From assembly GCF_014842255.1 (NCBI RefSeq), contig NZ_JACYVH010000003.1, positions 203,222-267,221 of the forward strand: a stretch of DNA of 64,000 bases, in the 5' to 3' direction. A program made the translations under genes and the position numbers. The notes below the pieces were generated by a model, which made no database searches, was not told where the DNA came from, and was given only the letters and a program-made list of their open reading frames with translations. Every line of letters begins with the position of its first letter. Positions within the stretch are counted from its first letter, which is position 1. Source of the stretch: Frigoribacterium sp. CFBP 13712 (GTDB taxonomy: Bacteria > Actinomycetota > Actinomycetes > Actinomycetales > Microbacteriaceae). This document shows positions 35,189-43,741 of the stretch, in pieces.

Positions 35189-37690
35189 ATGAGCACCGAA
35201 GCGAGCCCCGCCGAACGATTCGCCGCCTCGAAGAACAGGGTGCGCACGCCGCAGCTGCAGTCGTTCCGCTCCCGTCTCGGCTTCGCCCTCGATCCGTTCC
35301 AGATCGCCGCATGCGAGTCGGTCGAACAGGGCAACAGCGTGCTCGTGGCCGCCCCGACCGGGGCCGGCAAGACCCTCGTCGCCGAGTTCGCGATCCATCT
35401 CGCCATGCAGCAGGCCCGCGACAAGGTCTTCTACACGGCGCCGATGAAGGCGCTCAGCAACCAGAAGTTCCAAGAGCTCGTGGCCGAGTACGGTGCGTCC
35501 GAGGTGGGCCTGCTGACCGGCGACACGAACGTCAACTCCCGTGCGCGCATCGTCGTGATGACGACCGAGGTGCTCCGCAACATGATCTACGCGGGGTCCG
35601 AGATGCTCGACGACCTCCGCTACGTCGTGCTCGACGAGGTGCACTTCCTGGCCGACCGGTTCCGGGGCGCCGTCTGGGAGGAGGTCATCATCCACCTCCC
35701 GCTCGACGTCCGTCTCGTGTCCCTGAGCGCGACGGTCTCGAACGCCGAGGAGTTCGGCGACTGGCTGCAGACGGTGCGGGGAGGCACCGACGTCATCGTC
35801 TCGGAAGACCGCCCCGTGCCCCTCGACCAGCACGTCCTGGTCGGCGGCAAGTTCCTCGACCTCTTCGACTCGAGCGGCCAGGCGGCCACGAACCGCGTCA
35901 ACCCCGAGCTGCTGCGGGCCACATCCCTCTCGCGCAAGGGCGGGTCGGGTCGTCGAGGCGACGGCGGTTCGAGGCGTGGGCCGCGGGGCCATGTGATGGC
36001 CCCCATCCAGCAGGCTCAGGGCCGACTCGACCGCTGGAAGATCGTCGAGATGCTCGACGACCAGAATCTGCTGCCGGCCATCTTCTTCGTCTTCAGCCGG
36101 GTGGGCTGCGATCAGGCGGTCAAGCAGGTCCTCCGATCCGGCATCCGACTGACGACCGCCGATCAACGCCAGGAGATCCGCGAGATCGTCGAGGCCCGGT
36201 GCCGCACGCTCCGCGACGAGGACCTCGCCGTGCTCGGCTACTGGCAGTGGCTCGACGGACTCGAACGCGGAGTGGCGGCGCACCACGCCGGTCTGCTCCC
36301 GGCGTTCAAGGAGGTCGTCGAAGAGCTCTTCCAGAAGAAGCTGGTCAAGGTCGTCTTCGCGACGGAGACCCTCGCCCTCGGCATCAACATGCCCGCCCGC
36401 ACGGTCGTTCTCGAGAAGCTCGAGAAGTTCAACGGCGAGGCCAGGGTCCCGATCACCCCGGGGGAGTACACGCAGCTCACGGGGCGTGCCGGTCGCCGCG
36501 GCATCGACGTCGAGGGCCATTCGCTCATCCAGTGGCAGCAGGGGCTCGACCCGCAGGCGGTCGCCTCCCTCGCATCGCGGCGCACGTACCCGATGAACTC
36601 CAGCTTCCGCCCGACGTACAACATGGCGGTCAACCTCATCGAGCAGTTCGGCCGTTCACGCACCCGTGAGGTGCTCGAGACCTCGTTCGCGCAGTTCCAG
36701 GCCGACCGCTCGGTCGTCGATCTCGCCCGCAAGGTGCGCACGCAGCAGGCGAGTCTCGACGGCTACGCCGCGAGCATGGAGTGCCACCTCGGCGACTTCC
36801 GCCAGTACACGCTCATCCGTCGCGAGCTGGGCGACCTCGAGAAGCAGGGCGCGGCGCGGGCCGACGCCCAGTCGCGCAGCGAGCACGAGAAGCGTCAGCG
36901 CCGGCTGGGCGACCTGCGGCGTGAGATGCGTCAGCACCCGTGCCACGCCTGCCCCGATCGCGAGCAGCACGCCCGGTGGTCCGAGCGGTGGTTCAAGCTC
37001 AAGAAGCAGACCGATCAGCTGTCGGCGCAGATCCGCAGCCGCACGGGTGCGGTGGCGAAGGTCTTCGACCGGGTGACCGACGTGCTGCTCGACCGGGGGT
37101 ATCTCGTGCCCCGCGCCTCCTCGGAGTCCCGTCCGGCGTCGTCCCGAGGAGGCGCGGGTCGGCTCCCCGCGACCGTCGAGGTGGACGTCGCCCCGGCCGG
37201 GCGCACCCTTCGGCGCATCTACGGCGATCGCGATCTCCTGGTGGCCGAGTGCCTGCGACTGGGTCTCTGGAACATGCTCGACGTCCCCTCCCTGGCCGCG
37301 ATGGCCGCCACGCTCGTCTACGAGCCGAGGCGTGACGAGGGGCAGCTCGCCGAGCGGTTCCTCCCGCGGGGCGAGTACCGGACGGCACTCGACGAGACGC
37401 AGAAGCTCTGGGCCGAGCTCGACGACCTCGAGCAGGAGCACCGGCTCCCGGGCAGCATCCCCCCGGCCCCCGGCCTCGCGCTGGCGATGCACCGGTGGGC
37501 ACGGGGCGCCAGTCTCGACAGCGTCCTCGAGGACGCCGAACTGGCGGCCGGCGACTTCGTCCGCTGGACGAAGCAGACGATCGACCTCCTCGACCAGCTG
37601 TCGGTGGTGGCCGATCTGCCGGTCGGTCCGACGGCGCGGCAGGCCCTCGACGCCGTCCGGCGCGGCATCGTCGCCTATTCGGCGGTCTGA
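35189..37690 (+). CDS. helY: Ski2/Mtr4-like DEAD/DEAH RNA helicase HelY
   Basis: 833 aa. SF2 motifs: FALDPFQIAACESVEQG near 32 (Q), AAPTGAGKTLVAEF near 55 (Walker A), VVLDEVHFLADRFRG near 148 (DEVH), SLSATVSNAEEFGDWL near 178 (III), ATETLALGINMPAR near 390 (V) and QLTGRAGRRGIDVEG near 428 (VI). Actinobacterial HelY is an exosome-helicase homologue whose RNA role is not settled. ATG 35189 follows GACC and is 4 bases past tatC. At about residue 641-657 the protein carries RASSESRPASSRGGAGR, made by an inverted pair of the dispersed repeat. Confidence 0.92.
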   Translation: MSTEASPAERFAASKNRVRTPQLQSFRSRLGFALDPFQIAACESVEQGNSVLVAAPTGAGKTLVAEFAIHLAMQQARDKVFYTAPMKALSNQKFQELVAEYGASEVGLLTGDTNVNSRARIVVMTTEVLRNMIYAGSEMLDDLRYVVLDEVHFLADRFRGAVWEEVIIHLPLDVRLVSLSATVSNAEEFGDWLQTVRGGTDVIVSEDRPVPLDQHVLVGGKFLDLFDSSGQAATNRVNPELLRATSLSRKGGSGRRGDGGSRRGPRGHVMAPIQQAQGRLDRWKIVEMLDDQNLLPAIFFVFSRVGCDQAVKQVLRSGIRLTTADQRQEIREIVEARCRTLRDEDLAVLGYWQWLDGLERGVAAHHAGLLPAFKEVVEELFQKKLVKVVFATETLALGINMPARTVVLEKLEKFNGEARVPITPGEYTQLTGRAGRRGIDVEGHSLIQWQQGLDPQAVASLASRRTYPMNSSFRPTYNMAVNLIEQFGRSRTREVLETSFAQFQADRSVVDLARKVRTQQASLDGYAASMECHLGDFRQYTLIRRELGDLEKQGAARADAQSRSEHEKRQRRLGDLRREMRQHPCHACPDREQHARWSERWFKLKKQTDQLSAQIRSRTGAVAKVFDRVTDVLLDRGYLVPRASSESRPASSRGGAGRLPATVEVDVAPAGRTLRRIYGDRDLLVAECLRLGLWNMLDVPSLAAMAATLVYEPRRDEGQLAERFLPRGEYRTALDETQKLWAELDDLEQEHRLPGSIPPAPGLALAMHRWARGASLDSVLEDAELAAGDFVRWTKQTIDLLDQLSVVADLPVGPTARQALDAVRRGIVAYSAV
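37110..37158. repeat. inverted AGGAGGCGCG pair inside helY
   Basis: CCCGCGCCTCCTCGG at 37110-37124 is the exact inverse complement of CCGAGGAGGCGCGGG at 37144-37158, with a 19-base spacer. The 49 bases encode a Ser/Arg/Pro-rich insert in frame. Unlike the two hairpin copies at gene ends, this copy lies well inside a coding region. Confidence 0.68.
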
Positions 37691-37726
37691 CGACCACGGG
37701 CGGAGAGGCTCCCAGCCGGGTCGACC

Positions 37727-37732
37727 TAGAAT
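37727..37732 (+). promoter_or_regulatory. -10 hexamer TAGAAT of lnt, leaderless spacing
   Basis: TAGAAT, then CCTGAG, then GTG: six bases to the start codon. It is close to the consensus TANNNT. Confidence 0.55.
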
Positions 37733-37738
37733 CCTGAG

Positions 37739-39355
37739 GTGCCCTCCCGTGTGACCGAGCTCCGTCTGCCCCTCTGGTTGGCCCTCGTCGTGGCCCTGTT
37801 CGCCGGGCCAGTCCTCGACGCGGGGTTCCCCGACGGCGACGTCTGGGCGCTGACCTTCGTCGGCATCGGCCTGGTGCTCGTCGCGCTGAGGGGCCGCCGA
37901 GCCGGCAGCGCGTTCCTGGTCGGGCTGGTCGCGGGGCTGTCGTTCTATCTCATCCACATCCAGTGGGCCACGCTCTTCCTCGGCGTGGTGCCGTGGGCGG
38001 CGCTGGCGGGTCTCGAGGCGTTGTTCTTCGCCGGGGGAGCCGTGCTCATCACCCTGGCCTACCGCTGGGTGCCCGTCGTCTGGCCCGGCACGCTCGGGCG
38101 CGCGCTGCTGCTGCCCGTCGTCGTGGCCGGGCTGTGGACCCTCCGCGAGTTCATCGCCGGCAACTGGCCCTACGGCGGCTTCGCCTGGGGCAGGGTCGCC
38201 CTGAGCCAGTCCGAGAGCCCGTTCAAGGGTCTCGTCGCCTATCTCGGCATCTCGGGCCTGAGCTTCCTGATGGTCGCCGTCGTCGCCGTCCTGATCGAAC
38301 TGGCGCTGCTCAGCACCGTCCGGGGTTCGACGCGGGTCCTGGCCGGTGCCACCGTGATCGCGGCGGCGCTGGCGGTCCCCGCGTGGCCGACCTTCACCGA
38401 CGGCACGGCGACGATCGCGGGTGTCCAGGGCAACGGCAAGGCCGGCTACTTCGACTCGGCGGATCGCGCCTACGGCGACCTGACCGACTCGCAGGTGCTG
38501 GCGATGCAGGGTCTCGACCCCGCCGCGAACGACCTCGACCTGATCGTCTGGCCCGAGGGCGGCAGCGACCGCGATCCGACCCGGGACGAGTTCGGTCGCT
38601 ACGTCTTCGACGCCATCAACCGGGGCTACGGCGCGCCGCTGCTGTCGGGGGTCATCACCGAGAGCCCCGACGGCGAGACGACGTACAACTCGTCGATCCT
38701 GTGGGACGACGGCGAGGTCGTCGGCCAGTACGACAAGAAGCACCCGGTGCCCTTCGGCGAGTACGTGCCCGATCGCGCGTTCTGGCGTCCGTTCGCACCC
38801 GAGCTGATCGACCTGATCGGCCGCGACTACACGCCGGGCACGCGCGACGAGGCGATCGATGTGGGCGACTTCGTGGCGGGCATCTCCATCTGCTTCGACA
38901 TCGTCGACGACCAGCTGATCACGAACATGATGGATCAGGGCGCCCAGGTCATCGTCGCGCAGACCAACAACGCCGACTTCGGGTCGAGACCCGGGCAGAC
39001 CGACGAGAACGAGCAGCAGCTCGCCATCGCCAAGATGCGGGCCATCCAGACGGCCCGATCGGTCGTCAACGTGTCGACCGTCGCCTCCACCCGGGTCATC
39101 GACGCACACGGCGACGTCGTCGACGGGACGCGCGACTACGAGCCGGGCACGATGGTCACCACGGTCGATCTGGGCACGGGCACGACCCCTGCCGTCGTCG
39201 CGAGCCGGGCGATCGAACTGCTCGTGTCGTTCTTCGGCCTCGCCACGCTCCTGATGGCCGGTCTGTGGAGGGGCCGACGCCGGGCCGCCCGTGACACCGC
39301 GAACGGCCCCGTCACCACGATCCGTGGCGGTGACGGGGCCGTCCTGGTGCGCTGA
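37739..39355 (+). CDS. lnt: apolipoprotein N-acyltransferase
   Basis: 538 aa. Six or seven membrane segments at about 10-215, then a nitrilase-type domain with the catalytic triad: Glu in LIVWPEGGSD near 281, Lys in YDKKHPVPFGEYVPDR near 336 and Cys in GISICFDIVDDQ near 388. A final membrane segment is at about 490. Lnt N-acylates the lipidated Cys of mature lipoproteins; the lipoproteins at 9448, 30993 and 60367 are candidate clients. The final codons contain a 14-bp hairpin. Confidence 0.92.
   Translation: MPSRVTELRLPLWLALVVALFAGPVLDAGFPDGDVWALTFVGIGLVLVALRGRRAGSAFLVGLVAGLSFYLIHIQWATLFLGVVPWAALAGLEALFFAGGAVLITLAYRWVPVVWPGTLGRALLLPVVVAGLWTLREFIAGNWPYGGFAWGRVALSQSESPFKGLVAYLGISGLSFLMVAVVAVLIELALLSTVRGSTRVLAGATVIAAALAVPAWPTFTDGTATIAGVQGNGKAGYFDSADRAYGDLTDSQVLAMQGLDPAANDLDLIVWPEGGSDRDPTRDEFGRYVFDAINRGYGAPLLSGVITESPDGETTYNSSILWDDGEVVGQYDKKHPVPFGEYVPDRAFWRPFAPELIDLIGRDYTPGTRDEAIDVGDFVAGISICFDIVDDQLITNMMDQGAQVIVAQTNNADFGSRPGQTDENEQQLAIAKMRAIQTARSVVNVSTVASTRVIDAHGDVVDGTRDYEPGTMVTTVDLGTGTTPAVVASRAIELLVSFFGLATLLMAGLWRGRRRAARDTANGPVTTIRGGDGAVLVR
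39303..39342 (+). terminator. hairpin overlapping the lnt 3' end
   Basis: ACGGCCCCGTCACC at 39303-39316 pairs perfectly with GGTGACGGGGCCGT at 39329-39342 (14 bp, 12-base loop). It ends 11 bases before the stop codon of lnt, in the space between convergent lnt and rbpA. Confidence 0.55.
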
Positions 39356-39367
39356 CCGGGCTGCGGC

Positions 39368-39733
39368 TCAGGCGCCGATCTTCACCTGACCCTTGCGGGC
39401 CCGGAGGAAGTCGAGCCGCTCTTGCAGCAGCTCCTCGAGCTCGTCGCGCGTGCGACGCTCGAGCAGCATGTCCCAGTGCGACCTCGGAACCTTCACGTCG
39501 GCCTCGTCGATCTCGACGAGCTTCCCGTCGGCCGTCAGAAGACGCCCCTCCAGGCCGCTCTTCGGCGACTGCCAGATGTCGGGGATGTCCGCATCGGCGG
39601 CGAACACCATCTCGAACGTCGTGCCGTCGGTCGTCTGGTAGACGGCCTTCTTGCGGGGCGAGAATTCGACGCCCTCTTCGCTCTGCAGGCTCTGACTACC
39701 CAGTCTCATACCGCGCAAACTGCGATCTGCCAT
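39368..39733 (-). CDS. rbpA: RNA polymerase-binding protein RbpA
   Basis: 121 aa. Characteristic N-terminus MADRSLRGMRLGSQSLQSEEG, the beta-barrel core (YQTTDGTTFEMVFAADADIPDIWQSP) and the C-terminal sigma-interacting LLERRTRDELEELLQERL. RbpA stabilises the open complex of RNA polymerase with principal sigma factors in actinobacteria. GAGGAG lies about 7 bases before the ATG. Convergent with lnt, and followed upstream by about 107 gene-free bases holding its promoter. Confidence 0.95.
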   Translation of the reverse strand: MADRSLRGMRLGSQSLQSEEGVEFSPRKKAVYQTTDGTTFEMVFAADADIPDIWQSPKSGLEGRLLTADGKLVEIDEADVKVPRSHWDMLLERRTRDELEELLQERLDFLRARKGQVKIGA

Positions 39734-39840
39734 TGTGTGGTCTCCTCTCGCGGTGCAATCTCCCGTTGTAACCCGGAATTCGGTGCGGTTGTTTCGCCCG
39801 ACGGCCTTTCACAGTGCCTTCACAGTGCGGAGATGCCTGG

Positions 39841-40620
39841 TCAACGCAGTTCTTCGAGTGCCAGATCCACCCGATCGGTGACGATCCCGGCGACCCCGAG
39901 CGCGACGAGGCGGTGCATGTCGACGGGGTCGTCGACCGTCCAGACATGGATCTCGACCCCGACCGAGGCGAGGTCCGCGACCCGCCGGGCGGTCACGATC
40001 GTGACCGGCCCTCGCCGTTCGGGCACCTGGATCGCCCCGCAGCCCGCGAGCACCGTGGCGAGCAGACGGCGTCGGACGGATCGGAGGGGGATCACCCCGA
40101 TCAGGACGGCCGAGACGACGAGACGAGACGAGGCCGAGGTGGCGACACCCGGCAGCCCGGCCACCGTGCGGGCGCGGCGCGACTGGTCGAACGACGTCAC
40201 CAGAACGCGATCGACGGCACCGGCCCGGCGGATGGCCTGGATGGTCGGCTCGACGGCGTCGTCCGACTTCACGTCGATGTTGAAACACGTCTCGGGGAAC
40301 GCGTCGAGCGCCTCGACGAGGGAGGGCATGGTCTGGTCGTCGGGCAGGCGGATGCTGGAGACCTCCGACCAGTCGAGGTCGAGGAGGCGCTGGTCGCGAC
40401 CTGCGAGTCGTCGCAGGTCGGCGTCGTGGCTGATGACCGCGACCCCGTCGCGCGTGGCGTGCACGTCGGTCTCGAGGTAGTCGGCACCGATGGCGATCGC
40501 CTGCGCGAATGCGAGCATGGTGTTCTCGGGCGCCGTGGTGTGCAGTCCGCGATGGGCGAGCAGGCGGGGCGTCTCGGGGTCGAACCACCGGGTGGGGCGA
40601 TCAGCCGCGTGCGTCGTCAC
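39841..40620 (-). CDS. glycerophosphodiester phosphodiesterase
   Basis: 259 aa TIM-barrel. The GDPD signature LLAHRGLHTTAPENTMLAF at about 19-37 (catalytic His and metal Glu), ADYLETDVHATRDGVAVISHD near 44 (metal Glu/Asp and second His) and C-terminal HVWTVDDP near 223 identify the family, which hydrolyses glycerophosphodiesters from phospholipid turnover. GTG 40620 overlaps the stop of the SPFH gene by 4 bases, so the three genes NfeD-SPFH-GDPD are one coupled operon. Confidence 0.9.
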   Translation of the reverse strand: MTTHAADRPTRWFDPETPRLLAHRGLHTTAPENTMLAFAQAIAIGADYLETDVHATRDGVAVISHDADLRRLAGRDQRLLDLDWSEVSSIRLPDDQTMPSLVEALDAFPETCFNIDVKSDDAVEPTIQAIRRAGAVDRVLVTSFDQSRRARTVAGLPGVATSASSRLVVSAVLIGVIPLRSVRRRLLATVLAGCGAIQVPERRGPVTIVTARRVADLASVGVEIHVWTVDDPVDMHRLVALGVAGIVTDRVDLALEELR

Positions 40621-41738
40621 GGTCGGTCGCTCGGGGGAGTCGCCGACCCGTCGTCCGATCCGTTCGGGGCGGCGGTCGGGCCGTCGGCCGATCCGCTCGC
40701 CGGGTCGACGGAGCCGGGCTCGGTCACGGTCGGGAATCCGAGGTCGGGTTCCGATCCGAGGTCGACCGTGCTCGCCAGATCGGGTGTGGCGTCCATGTCC
40801 GCCACCGACGGCCCGGGCCGGGGCACCCAGCCCGGTGCGTCGGGGTTCTTGGGAGCGAAGAAGCCCGAGCCGATGCCCTTCAGGGCCTCGGTCAGCTCGC
40901 TCGGGATGATCCAGAGCTTGTTCGCCGACCCGTCGGCCAGCTTCGGGAGGGTCTGCAGGTACTGATAGGCCAGCAGCTTGGGGTCGGGATCGCCGGCGTG
41001 GATGGCGTTGAAGACGGTCTGGATCGCCTCCGCCTCGCCCTGGGCTCGGAGCACCTGCGCCTTCGCATCGCCCTCGGCTCGGAGGATCGCCGACTGACGC
41101 ATGCCCTCGGCCTCGAGGATCTGCGACTGCTTCGTCCCCTCGGCCGTGAGGATGGCTGCACGTCGGTTCCGCTCGGCGCGCATCTGCTGCTCCATCGAGT
41201 CCTGGATCGACAGGGGCGGATCGATGGCCTTGAGCTCGACGCGGCCGACCCGGATGCCCCATTTGCCGGTGGCCTCGTCGAGGACCACCCGCAGCTGCCC
41301 GTTGATGTTGTCGCGACTGGTCAGCGCCTCCTCGAGGTTCAGACCGCCGACGACGTTCCGGAGGGTCGTCGTGGTGAGCTGCTCGACGGCCCCGAGGTAG
41401 TTGGCGATCTCGTAGGTGGCCGCGCGGGCGTCGGTCACCTGGAAGTACACGACGGTGTCGATCGACACCACCAGGTTGTCTTCCGTGATGACCGGCTGGG
41501 GCGGGAACGACACCACCTGCTCGCGCATGTCGATCAGCGGCCGGACGCGGTCGATGAACGGCACGAGCAGATTCAGACCCGGGTTGAGCGTCTTGTGATA
41601 GCGGCCGAGTCGTTCGACGACACCGGCGCTGGCCTGGGGGATGATCCGCACGGCCCGGAAGAGCACGACCAGGACGAGCACGACGACGATGGCGACCACC
41701 ACGATCGTGGCGACGGTGGCGGGGGTGACGGAATCCAT
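40617..41738 (-). CDS. SPFH/Band 7 domain membrane protein (stomatin/QmcA-like)
   Basis: 373 aa. N-terminal membrane segment (8-27), then the SPFH domain opening VRIIPQASAGVVERLGRYHKTLNPGLN, with VEQLTTTTLRNVVGGLNLEEAL near 120 and a long coiled-coil of Glu/Ala-rich repeats near 180-250. The last 80 residues are proline- and acid-rich and disordered. SPFH proteins organise membrane microdomains and often act with NfeD, whose gene is 3 bases upstream. ATG start. Confidence 0.92.
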   Translation of the reverse strand: MDSVTPATVATIVVVAIVVVLVLVVLFRAVRIIPQASAGVVERLGRYHKTLNPGLNLLVPFIDRVRPLIDMREQVVSFPPQPVITEDNLVVSIDTVVYFQVTDARAATYEIANYLGAVEQLTTTTLRNVVGGLNLEEALTSRDNINGQLRVVLDEATGKWGIRVGRVELKAIDPPLSIQDSMEQQMRAERNRRAAILTAEGTKQSQILEAEGMRQSAILRAEGDAKAQVLRAQGEAEAIQTVFNAIHAGDPDPKLLAYQYLQTLPKLADGSANKLWIIPSELTEALKGIGSGFFAPKNPDAPGWVPRPGPSVADMDATPDLASTVDLGSEPDLGFPTVTEPGSVDPASGSADGPTAAPNGSDDGSATPPSDRP

Positions 41739-41741
41739 GGG

Positions 41742-42221
41742 CTAGTCCCTTCGCACGGGGACGACGAGAGCGGTCGACCCCTGGATGGCGGTCACGACGA
41801 CCGGCGCGCCGGTGTCGAGAGGTGTGATGGACTCGCCCGGCATCGGGGGAGTCGTGAGCAGTCGGGCGGTCCACGTGTCGCCGTTGGTCAGCTTGACCTG
41901 CCCGGCGTCGAGCCCGATGGGCACGACGACCGTGCCATGCAGCCCGAGCAGGGCCTCGATGTTGCTCGGCGTCGGATCCCCGCCCTTCTTCAGCGCCTTG
42001 AGCAGAGCCGGCCGCACGGTGAAGAGCAGGAGGACGGCGACGATGCCGCCGGTGACGATCTGCAGCCACCACGGTGCGCCGAGCAGACCGGAGACGAGTC
42101 CGCCGCCGCTCCCGATGGCGAGCATGAGGAACGTGAGCTCGAGGGTGGTGACCTCGATCACCACGAAGAGGAGGATCAGCGCGATCCAGATGATCCATGC
42201 GTACTGGGCGACGACGTCCAT
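41742..42221 (-). CDS. NfeD-family membrane protein
   Basis: 159 aa. Three membrane helices within the first 75 residues, then a soluble OB-fold (LLGLHGTVVVPIGLDAGQVKLTNGDTWTA, near 90-125). Short NfeD1b type, without a serine protease domain. Forms complexes with the SPFH protein encoded 3 bases downstream. ATG 42221 was chosen; the frame upstream has a spurious extension. Confidence 0.9.
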   Translation of the reverse strand: MDVVAQYAWIIWIALILLFVVIEVTTLELTFLMLAIGSGGGLVSGLLGAPWWLQIVTGGIVAVLLLFTVRPALLKALKKGGDPTPSNIEALLGLHGTVVVPIGLDAGQVKLTNGDTWTARLLTTPPMPGESITPLDTGAPVVVTAIQGSTALVVPVRRD

Positions 42222-42403
42222 CCCCGAACCTCCCTCAGTTCCCCTGTTATGGAAAAGTATCACCTCCCACCGACGTCGAGTAGGTGCTTGGTAGTCTCGG
42301 GGCTGGTCCTCAGGGAGGCGCGCTCCGTCGAGATCGACGTCGCACCTCCTCGGCGCCCCGCAGCATCCGCACCCCGTTCCGCCCGCTCAGTCAGGAGTAC
42401 GCC

Positions 42404-43171
42404 TTGTCCAACCCCCTCGCCGCCGGCTCGTTGTCCGGCGCCCGTGCCCTCGTCACCGGTTCATCGCGCGGCATCGGCGCCGACACGATCGCGTACCTGG
42501 CCGAGGCCGGTGCCAAGGTCGTCGTCAACTACCGCAATAAAGAGCGCCGGGCGCTGCAGCTCGTCGACAAGATCGAGGCCGCCGGGGGAGAGGCCATCGC
42601 GATCGGGGCCGACCTCACCGATCCCGAGAGCGTCCGGGGCATGTTCGCCACGGTGGGCGAGCGCTTCGGCGGGCTCGACATCCTCGTGATGAACGCCTCC
42701 GGCGGCATGGAGAGCGGCATGGCCGAGGACTACGCCCTCAAGCTCAACCGCGACGCCCAGGTGGAGCTGCTGACCGCCGCGCTGCCGCTGCTGGCCCCGG
42801 GTTCGCGGGTCGTCTTCGTCACCAGCCACCAGGCGCACTTCATCGAGACGACCGAGACGATGCCCGAGTACCTGCCCGTCGCCCTCAGCAAGCGGGCCGG
42901 CGAAGACGCCCTGCGCGCGATGATCCCGCAGCTCGAGGCGGCCGGCGTCGAGTTCGTCGTGGTCTCCGGCGACATGATCGAGGGCACCATCACGGCGACC
43001 CTCCTCGAGCGCTCGAACCCAGGCGCCATCTCGTCGCGCAAGGAGAGCGCCGGCAAGCTGTACAACGTCGCCGAGTTCGCGGCGGAGGTCGCATCTGCGG
43101 CCGTCGACCCGGTGCCGACCGATCACACCCGTTATGTCGGAGACACGAGCGACTTCGCGCCCCTGTCATGA
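42404..43171 (+). CDS. short-chain dehydrogenase/reductase family protein with degenerate catalytic motif
   Basis: 255 aa. NAD(P)-binding LVTGSSRGIGAD at 17-28 and DILVMNASGGM at 92-102, so the Rossmann fold is intact. The catalytic YxxxK position reads VALSK (V159 to K163), and the nearest Tyr is Y156, so the standard Ser-Tyr-Lys triad is incomplete. TTG 42404 is selected because AGGAG (42393-42397) lies 6 bases upstream and because the frame upstream crosses the divergent NfeD promoter. The stop overlaps the NUDIX gene start. Substrate unknown. Confidence 0.82.
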   Translation: MSNPLAAGSLSGARALVTGSSRGIGADTIAYLAEAGAKVVVNYRNKERRALQLVDKIEAAGGEAIAIGADLTDPESVRGMFATVGERFGGLDILVMNASGGMESGMAEDYALKLNRDAQVELLTAALPLLAPGSRVVFVTSHQAHFIETTETMPEYLPVALSKRAGEDALRAMIPQLEAAGVEFVVVSGDMIEGTITATLLERSNPGAISSRKESAGKLYNVAEFAAEVASAAVDPVPTDHTRYVGDTSDFAPLS

Positions 43172-43623
43172 CCGAGCGGGTCGTCCGGGCGACGTCTCGG
43201 TTGATAGTCGTCGACGACGACGGCCGGGTCCTGCTCATGCTGACCAAGGCCCCCGACACCAGCGGCGTCGCCCGCTGGATCACACCCGGCGGGGGAGTCG
43301 ACCCGGGTGAGACCCAGGCCGAAGCGGCCATCCGGGAGCTCCGCGAGGAGACCGGTCAGATCATCACCGACCCGGGCGACGTCGTGTACGTCGAGGACTT
43401 CGTCGTCCCGTGGGACGACGCTGATCACACGCACGGTCACGCCGAGTTCTTCATCGTCAGACTGCCGCATTTCGAGATCGACGACGCCGGCTGGACGGAC
43501 GACGAACGCGTCGACATCCTCGAGTCGCGCTGGTTCACGATCGACGAGCTCGACGGACTCGACGCGGCCGACGACGCCGTCGAACCGGCGGCGCTCGTGC
43601 CGCTGCTGCGCCGCATCCTCTGA
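43168..43623 (+). CDS. NUDIX hydrolase
   Basis: 151 aa. A complete NUDIX box, GGGVDPGETQAEAAIRELREETG at about 41-63 with REEx core REL-REE, binds the metal for hydrolysis of a nucleoside diphosphate linked to another group. The HTHGHAEFFIV stretch near 95 is typical of small broad-range members. Translationally coupled to the SDR gene by ATGA. The substrate is unknown; sanitising oxidised nucleotides is possible but not shown. Confidence 0.88.
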   Translation: MTERVVRATSRLIVVDDDGRVLLMLTKAPDTSGVARWITPGGGVDPGETQAEAAIRELREETGQIITDPGDVVYVEDFVVPWDDADHTHGHAEFFIVRLPHFEIDDAGWTDDERVDILESRWFTIDELDGLDAADDAVEPAALVPLLRRIL

Positions 43624-43671
43624 GTCGTTCCTCGACCGAGACCCCTTCTCGGCCGACTCAGCACTGCGCTG

Positions 43672-43685
43672 ATAATGCACATTAT
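43672..43685. promoter_or_regulatory. candidate operator, ATAATG-CA-CATTAT
   Basis: Perfect 6-base arms with a 2-base spacer in an AT-rich patch, which is unusual for this DNA, 57 bases before the ATG of the 167-aa unknown gene. It could be a binding site or the -10 region of its promoter. Confidence 0.45.
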
Positions 43686-43714
43686 GTCAGCTTGCCGATC
43701 TCGAACACCCCTCT

Positions 43715-43724
43715 CGCGCCTCCT
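43715..43724 (-). repeat. solo copy of the AGGAGGCGCG dispersed word
   Basis: CGCGCCTCCTCGG occurs in the gap upstream of the 167-aa gene, about 18 bases before its ATG. Confidence 0.5.
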
Positions 43725-43741
43725 CGGTGTTGGCTCGACGC

